DNA of 64,000 bases from Micromonospora sediminimaris (GTDB lineage Bacteria; Actinomycetota; Actinomycetes; Mycobacteriales; Micromonosporaceae): contig FOLJ01000023.1 in assembly GCA_900112325.1 (NCBI GenBank), forward strand, positions 37,172 through 101,171, in the 5' to 3' direction. The stretch's first letter is position 1. Each line of letters opens with the position of its first letter. The notes below the pieces were generated by a model. That model saw nothing but the letters and a program-made list of their open reading frames with translations, was not told where the DNA came from and did no database searches. The translations under genes were made by a program, and so were the position numbers. Below, one piece after another: positions 60,401 through 64,000 of this stretch.

Positions 60401-61664
60401 CGAACTGCGCGATCACGTCCGCCGCCAGCTGCCGGCACACCTGGTGCCGACCCGCTGCCACATCGTCGCCCAGTTCCCGGTAACCGCCTCCGGCAAGGTC
60501 GATCGCGCTGCGCTGGTGGCGGCCGAGCCGGAACCGGTCGCCGCGCAACTGGAGCGGGTGGCGCCGCGGACGCCGCTGGAGCGGGCGATCGCCGGTGCCT
60601 GGGAGCAGGCGCTGCGGCTGGACCGGGTCGGCGTCGACGACGACTTCTTCGACCTCGGCGGCCACTCGATGGCGATGATGCGAATCATCTCGCTGCTGCG
60701 GGAATCGCACGGCGTGGAGCTGACGTTCCGCGCCTTCCTGGAGCACCAGACCGTCGCGCGGCTGGCTGCCGCGATCGTTGCCGGCGCGGTCGGCATCCCG
60801 GAGCAGCCGGCCGAGGCCGGTAGCCGCAACTGCGCGATGCTGTGGCTGCGTCGCGGCACCGGCGCTCCGCTGTTCTGCATCCACCCGGGCGGCGGCAGCG
60901 CCCACTGGTTCCAGCGTTTCCTGCCCTATCTGGACCCCGAACTTCCGCTGGCCGCATTCGAGTGGCCGAAACCGCACGGTGACAACGCGCCGATCCCCAC
61001 CGCCGACGAGATGGCCCGCCGGCACTTCGACGAGCTACGGGCCGTCCAACCGCACGGGCCGTACCGGATCTTCAGCTGGTGCGGCGGCAGCACCATCGCG
61101 GCGGCGCTCGCCACCATGCTGCTCGACGCCGGCGAGGAGGTGATCTTCATGCTTCTCGACCCGGTGCTGGACGCAAAGACCAGGCCGAAGTTCTACGAGC
61201 AGATGGGCTTTGTGCGCCGGCTGGAGAAGCTGGTCCTGGAGATCGACCGGGGTGGGCCGCAGATGGACACACCCGAACGCCGCGCCGAGATCATGGACCT
61301 GTACGGACGGGTCGCCAACGACATCGACGACAGCGAGGGTATGGCGCTGCCCGAGCGCGGCGTCGGCACCGCCTGGCCGCGGATGGTCCGCGTCTGGCGG
61401 GAATCGCTTGAGGCCCTGATCGAGTACCCGAACCCGACCTACGCCGGCAAGCTGCACCTCATCGTCAGCGACGCGCTCGCCAACAGCCGGCACGTGGTGA
61501 CCTCCGGCCAGGCCTTCACCGACTACTACGCTCGGTGGGAGGAGCTGATCGACGGTGGCATCGAACTGCACCGGGTACCCGGAGACCACATCGGGATCAT
61601 GAAACCGCCCCTGCTCAAGCACCTGACCGATGTGATCAGCGCGGTGCTGGGTGGCTCCCGATGA
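54408..61664 (+). CDS. NRPS, C-A-T-C-A-T-TE
   Basis: A 2418-residue two-module synthetase. C1: about 40-450, motif HHIAMDLWS at 175 (usual Gly is Leu). A1: about 520-970; P-loop YTSGSTGRPKG near 642; code DVWHFSLIDK, one change from the known Ser code. T1: Ser1018. C2: about 1090-1520, starts YPMGEIQAGM, active site CHAILDGWS at 1224 (first His is Cys). A2: about 1570-2035; code DASLLGVVYK, aliphatic-like and uncertain. T2: Ser2087. TE: about 2145-2410; the nucleophile is Cys2225 (FSWCGGST, normally GxSxG), with a later His in PGDHIGIM. A stable, strained or lactam product release is possible. Codes were read by hand. Confidence 0.93.
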   Translation: MTEMLESPSLHEQLLERRLHGLETFTEPGIPQVSRAVAPPLSPAQRRLWILDQLRPGGVEYVVQIALHMVDHPGSRLDVAALQAALDGLVARHEVLRTRYPAGPDGEPVQLIDPPAPVPLPVRDLTHLDSETQGTLLDQLMSVDREPVDLAAGPVFRALLVRREPDQNLLLLTTHHIAMDLWSENLLVDELRRRYTAALDNRPADLAPLSVQYADVAAWQGQRIAELRGTQLPYWRRQLADATPVDLPTDRPRPAVRDAAGDIVPFTVPTSVAAALGRLARAHRATPFMVLLAAYAVVLGRWSGRTDVTVGTPVAGRGHDDTHNLIGLFLDTVVVRADLEGDPTFGDLVDRVRGAALGAMAHQELPFDQLVDDLAPVRDPARTPLFSTMLVWQEAGPGGFHAPGLDVEQVPIPFADAKVDLTLAVAPGPDGTLAGALVYATSLFDRDTIERFAAQVGQLLAGVAAAPDTPLSAITILPPTERELLLDGWNDTASDVPAGTVPELFRAQVAATPDAVAVRTEDGSLSYAELDVRITALAHRLRALGVGPESVVGVCLERGPELVTALLAVLTAGGAYLPLDTESPASRLEDQLTEAGVRIVVTDRTTVGHTTRTLVRPDAVDGAPDGPLGAALHPDHPAYVLYTSGSTGRPKGVVITHRALLNRLTWMQREYPLDGTDRVLHKTPYGFDVSVWELFWPLVTGATLVVARSGGHRDPAYLARVIAEHGVSTLHFVPSMLRAFLDELPGPLPSVRRLFASGEPLPAEVAATVHTKIGCPLYNLYGPTEATIDVTAAWCRPGEPVTIGRPVANTRAYVVDADLRLQPVGVPGELVLAGVQLARGYLRPADTADRFVPDPFGAGGRLYRTGDLVRHRADGTIEYLGRLDRQVKLHGNRIEPGEVEAVLTAYPDVAAAVVTVHDDRLVAYLEGSVDPNVVAAYARARLPLNLVPTRWIVLDALPLTAAGKVDVRALPAPPAHVGPAEAEPLTQLERTLADAFTDALGIDTIGRHDAFFTLGGDSMRAIRAVGALRAAGLPVSVHDLFSHATVAELAELVGTREPVEPGAGPSAVASFALLSDADRALLPPGVVDAYPMGEIQAGMVYEMLAAQRPVYVNVSCYRIADELPFDLADLRAAAALLVQRHEILRTSFALTGYTRALQLVHETAEVPVELDDLRDLPPAAQRQVLDEFLIAQRDVPLDLAMPPLLRYTVHRTGEREWWLTHVECHAILDGWSQTSVVGELIQTYRTLRRGDTPQPASPPAVRFADFIAAEQESLASAADRDFWTATITATDKLEIPAGWGDPEAGADRTDDAPDSIDVGYADLEPALRRLAADAGVSLKSVLHAAHLTAWGVVTGRQRFSAGLVVNGRPELPRGDEVIGMYLNTVPFPADLTAASWPDLVRAVFAQEARLWPHRRYPMAAMRRDGRHLSALVDVSFTYLDFHMIDWSSGIGFESDFSPSELPFSAVSFPGRLCLVGRPSRIRRPYLELVARTYRQVLAAMAAGPDRDPAALPDAAPATGPRTVTLARVDRDRVLVAPNRSDRTWPSDEPVHRLIARQARSTPTAVALRQGAVKVYYAELDLRANRLAHRLRALGVGPNTVVGVCLPRTPDLAVSILAVLKAGGAFLPLDPQYPVERLRFMLDNAAAAVVLTAGPPPAGLTGVGSAQVPTVDVTHESALLDLPVTAPQETVSPDDLAYVTYTSGSTGRPKGVAVPHRAARNLRYAQQEIFDVRPGDRMLQFFSASFDASVSELLAALTAGAELVLPGVGRDPGDLRGEAATLTHILLPPSMLSRLDPADFPKLRITLVGGEACPAAQADRWARHAAFVNVYGPTETCVYATYAPVLAGTPDQVPPIGTPLANVRCYVLDAELRPLPAGVRGELYVAGAGLARGYLGRPGLTADRFVPDPNGAPGSRMYRTGDVVSRADDGALYFHGRGDQQVSVRGFRIELGEVEHALQVHPAIAAAAVAVAAAGTEDATLVAFVRLTDGAGGAAPSAAELRDHVRRQLPAHLVPTRCHIVAQFPVTASGKVDRAALVAAEPEPVAAQLERVAPRTPLERAIAGAWEQALRLDRVGVDDDFFDLGGHSMAMMRIISLLRESHGVELTFRAFLEHQTVARLAAAIVAGAVGIPEQPAEAGSRNCAMLWLRRGTGAPLFCIHPGGGSAHWFQRFLPYLDPELPLAAFEWPKPHGDNAPIPTADEMARRHFDELRAVQPHGPYRIFSWCGGSTIAAALATMLLDAGEEVIFMLLDPVLDAKTRPKFYEQMGFVRRLEKLVLEIDRGGPQMDTPERRAEIMDLYGRVANDIDDSEGMALPERGVGTAWPRMVRVWRESLEALIEYPNPTYAGKLHLIVSDALANSRHVVTSGQAFTDYYARWEELIDGGIELHRVPGDHIGIMKPPLLKHLTDVISAVLGGSR

Positions 61665-63298
61665 CCACGACGACGACCGGCACGGCCGCACTCGGGCCCA
61701 CCGCGCAGCAGCGGGCGTGGAACGCCACCACCCGCGGGTTCACCGCGGACGGCCCCGTGCACCGGCGGTTCGAGGCGCAGGCCCGGCTCCGACCGGACGC
61801 GGTGGCGGTGCGCTGGGCCGGCGGCACGTTGACCTTCGCCGAACTGGACCGGCGTGCCAACCGGCTGGCGTGGGCACTGCGCGACCGCGGGGTCGGACCG
61901 CAGACACCGGTCGGGATCCGGGTGCCGCGCGGCCCGCAGCTGGCGGTCGCCGTGTACGGCGTGCTGAAGGCGGGCGGCTACTACCTGCCGGTGGAGCCGA
62001 CGCTCCCGGCCGAGCGGGCACATACCCTCCTGGCCGAGGCCGGTGCGCGGGTACTTGTCGTCGCGGCCGGCGGGGACAGTTGGTCCGTACCGGCCGGGGT
62101 AGCTGCGGTGTCCGCCGACCACCCTGTCCCGGACCGCCGTGAACTGTGCGGCCCCGAACCCGGCACCGACGCCGACTCCACCGCCTATGTGGTCTTCACC
62201 TCCGGCACCACCGGCCGACCCAACGGCGTCGAGGTGGCGCACCGGTCGCTGCACAACCTCTTCGCCTGGTGTCAGCGCACACACGGTTTCGGCCCGCACG
62301 ACCTCGGCCTGTCGGTCGCCTCGTTCAGCTTCGACCTGTCCGTCTTCGACCTGCTCGGCCTGCCCGGGTACGGGGCCGGCGTGTACATCGCCGACGATGC
62401 GCAGCGACGCGACCCGGAACTGCTGATCGACGTCCTGCTACGCGAGCCGGTGACGTTCTGGAACTCCGCGCCGACGACGCTGGCCCACCTCGCGCCGTTG
62501 CTCGACGGACACCGCGACGACGCCGGGACGGGCGACCTTCGCCTGGTCTACCTCGCCGGCGACTTCCCACCGCTGACCCTGCCGGACGACGTGCGGTCGG
62601 TCTTCACCCGTGCGACGATCGTCAACCTTGGCGGCACGACCGAGACGACCGTATGGGCGAACTGGTACGAGGTCGGGGCGGTCGACCCGGCCTGGCGGAG
62701 CGTTCCGTACGGCCGGCCGATCGACAACGCCCAGTACTGGGTGGTCGACGAGAACCTGCGGCCGTGCCCGGTCGGCGTCCCGGGCGACCTGCTCATCGGC
62801 GGCGATGTCCTCGCGATCGGCTACCACGGCCAGCCGGAACTGACCGGGCAGCGGTTCATCCCGGACACGCTGGGACCCGACCCCGGGGGTCGGCTGTACC
62901 GCACCGGCGACCGGGCGAGCTTCGGCCCCGACGGTGTGCTGACCATCCTCGGCCGGGTCGACGGGCAGGTGAAGATCCGCGGCGCGCGGGTCGAGCTCGG
63001 GGAGGTCGAGCACCGCCTCCGCGGCCACGCTGACGTCCGGGACGTGGTGGTACTGGCCCGGCCGAACCGGGACGGCGACCGGGTGCTGGTGGCCTACGTC
63101 CGGCCGGCACCCGGCTGCCGTCCGACCGTACGGGAGCTGCGTCGGCATGTGGCGGCGGGACTGCCGGACTACATGGTTCCGGCGGCGGTCGTGTTCGTGG
63201 ACGGCTTCCCAGCCACCGCCAACGGCAAGCTCGACCGCGCCGCGCTGCCCTGGCCGGCGCAGACCGGCAGCACGCACACGCTCGGTGCGCCGGGGTGA
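61661..63298 (+). CDS. Free-standing NRPS adenylation domain, cysteine-like
   Basis: A 545-residue single A domain. Core motifs are FTSGTTGRPNGV (Asn188 replaces the usual Lys), FSFDLSVFDL, FWNSAPTTLAHL, VNLGGTTETT, YRTGD and TANGKLDR. WNSxP and NLGGxTE occur in A domains of cyclising, Cys-activating modules. Hand-read code DLFNYALVWK is nearest to cysteine (DLYNLSLIWK). It has no carrier, so it probably loads the C-T protein. The ATG at 61661 overlaps the synthetase stop. Confidence 0.9.
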   Translation: MTTTTTGTAALGPTAQQRAWNATTRGFTADGPVHRRFEAQARLRPDAVAVRWAGGTLTFAELDRRANRLAWALRDRGVGPQTPVGIRVPRGPQLAVAVYGVLKAGGYYLPVEPTLPAERAHTLLAEAGARVLVVAAGGDSWSVPAGVAAVSADHPVPDRRELCGPEPGTDADSTAYVVFTSGTTGRPNGVEVAHRSLHNLFAWCQRTHGFGPHDLGLSVASFSFDLSVFDLLGLPGYGAGVYIADDAQRRDPELLIDVLLREPVTFWNSAPTTLAHLAPLLDGHRDDAGTGDLRLVYLAGDFPPLTLPDDVRSVFTRATIVNLGGTTETTVWANWYEVGAVDPAWRSVPYGRPIDNAQYWVVDENLRPCPVGVPGDLLIGGDVLAIGYHGQPELTGQRFIPDTLGPDPGGRLYRTGDRASFGPDGVLTILGRVDGQVKIRGARVELGEVEHRLRGHADVRDVVVLARPNRDGDRVLVAYVRPAPGCRPTVRELRRHVAAGLPDYMVPAAVVFVDGFPATANGKLDRAALPWPAQTGSTHTLGAPG

Positions 63299-63304
63299 GC
63301 CGCG

Positions 63305-63580
63305 CAGCGGACATACGGCGGTCACGCGGCGCTGAGCGGTCTGTTGCTGGCCGGAACCGGTGCCGGCCTGCTCGCCGGATCGTCCCTGGCCGTACTGGCG
63401 TCCCGGCGGCTCGGGCCAGCTGCGATGAGCGCCGTCGCTGGGCCACTGGGACTGCTCGCCGCCGGCGTGGTCATCGACCGGGTGGGGCTCGTTCCGACCC
63501 TCCTCGGGGTCGCCACCGTCATCACCGTCGCGTCGGCGAACATCGTCATGGCGCTACCTCTGCTCCGGCCCGCACCCACG
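63305..63580 (+). pseudogene. MFS transporter remnant
   Basis: A frame without a proper start reads GLLLAGTGAGLLAGSSLAVL, ASRRLGPAAM, VAGPLGLLAAGVVIDRVGLV and IVMALPLLRPA. This looks like the loop between helices 8 and 9 of a major facilitator joined to the last two helices, so most of the protein is gone. It may be the lost exporter of the NRPS cluster. Confidence 0.5.
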
Positions 63581-63664
63581 GTCGAGGCCACCGGCCTGCC
63601 GGCACGCATGTCGGCGCGACCCGGGCGCGGTGAGCAGATCCTCGATCCACCGGTACGGGCGGTC

Positions 63665-63695
63665 CGGTCCCCGCGGCCATCGGCCGCGGGGACCG
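63665..63695. terminator. Perfect 14-bp hairpin at the cluster end
   Basis: CGGTCCCCGCGGCC (63665-63678) and its exact complement (63682-63695) with a 3-nt loop. It ends the NRPS transcript and can also stop the converging repeat-protein gene. Confidence 0.8.
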
Positions 63696-63740
63696 TTCAT
63701 CACCTGAACCTCGTAAGCGTCACGGGACCGGCCACCTCAG

Positions 63741-64000
63741 TCAGATGGTGAAGCCTTGGGCGACGATGCGTTGGTTGGTGCCGTGGTAGACGTTGGTGGC
63801 GGTCCAGCCTTGGTTGATGTAGGCGTGGACGTCGCCGTTGTGGTAGATGGCGATGATTTCGGCTCGGGTGTCGCCGTTGATGGTGGCGAACTTGGTGGGC
63901 CGGGGGTCGGTGAAGCCTTGGGCGACGATGCGTTGGTTGGCGCCGTCGTAGACGTTGGTGGCGGTCCAGCCCTGGTTGATGTAGGCGTGGACGTCGCCGT
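63741..64000 (-). CDS. Repeat protein, C-terminal part (5' end outside window)
   Basis: The last 86 codons of a protein built from 54-residue repeats. Read on the minus strand: GDVHAYINQGWTATNVYDG, NQRIVAQGFTDPRPTKFA, TINGDTRAEIIAIYHNG, then the next copy, ending QRIVAQGFTI and TGA at 63741-63743. The INGDTRAEIIAIY stretch resembles FG-GAP/VCBS beta-propeller repeats of secreted actinobacterial enzymes. Start and any catalytic domain lie beyond the right edge. Confidence 0.6.
   Translation of the reverse strand, partial: GDVHAYINQGWTATNVYDGANQRIVAQGFTDPRPTKFATINGDTRAEIIAIYHNGDVHAYINQGWTATNVYHGTNQRIVAQGFTI
63750..64000 (-). repeat. Tandem 162-bp repeat
   Basis: The sequence beginning GAAGCCTTGGGCGACGATGC at 63750 recurs at 63912, a period of 162 bp (54 codons). 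Over the about 89 bases of the second copy available there are only about three differences, so the copies are recent or kept alike by gene conversion. Confidence 0.85.

Noticed and set aside
1..64000. tRNA genes, CRISPR arrays, insertion sequences, prophage genes
   Set aside because: I looked for cloverleaf-like or repeat-spacer patterns and for transposase or integrase motifs and found none that I could support by eye.

Overview
The window is GC-rich actinobacterial DNA with many GTG starts, ATGA/GTGA start-stop overlaps and perfect GC hairpins as terminators. Gene content (STAND/TPR regulators, an ECF sigma factor with a SnoaL tail, DUF2277, DUF6223 and DUF6745 proteins, a lutABC operon, NRPS genes) points to a filamentous actinomycete, most likely Micromonosporaceae. 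The genus is an inference. The region looks like an accessory part of the chromosome: short transcription units, many regulator/enzyme pairs, and at least six decayed genes. || Layout. 1-7.3 kb: the 5' part of a NodU/CmcH-type carbamoyltransferase running off the left edge, an FMN-binding oxidase-like protein, a lipoprotein-type signal peptidase I homologue, a GNAT enzyme, a broken orotidine-phosphate decarboxylase fragment and a large HTH/NB-ARC/TPR regulator. 7.7-24.8 kb: a secreted beta-lactamase-fold hydrolase with WW-rich repeats, an ECF sigma/hydrolase pair, an AraC regulator with two oxidoreductases, TetR and XRE regulators with enzyme partners, and a PyrE fragment. 25-34.9 kb: an epoxide hydrolase and WYL regulator pair, a decayed rhamnulokinase followed by lutABC (lactate oxidation), an FAD monooxygenase/TetR pair, an internally deleted MMPL transporter, and a secreted S1 protease. 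|| 36-40.3 kb holds a four-gene operon with two tryptophan-2,3-dioxygenase-superfamily proteins, a kynureninase-like PLP enzyme and a SAM methyltransferase. This is a probable route from tryptophan to a methylated aryl or kynurenine unit. 42-44.3 kb carries a LysR regulator divergent from a well-conserved 2,2-dialkylglycine decarboxylase (dgdA). 44.4-47.8 kb is an ABC exporter plus two-component operon with a palindromic candidate operator. || 48-63.7 kb is the most distinctive part, a compact biosynthetic cluster read outward from one divergent promoter region. Leftward: a KAS III-like enzyme and four genes for hydroxymalonyl-ACP supply (FkbK, ACP, FkbI and FkbH types). Rightward: an NRPS C-T protein, a C-A-T-C-A-T-TE protein and a free-standing A domain. 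The first in-line A domain has a serine-type code, the free-standing A domain resembles cysteine-type domains, and the thioesterase has Cys where Ser is usual. No FkbG O-methyltransferase and no PKS module is present, so the use of the C3 unit is unexplained. A strong hairpin closes the cluster. At the right edge lies the 3' end of a gene made of nearly identical 162-bp repeats.
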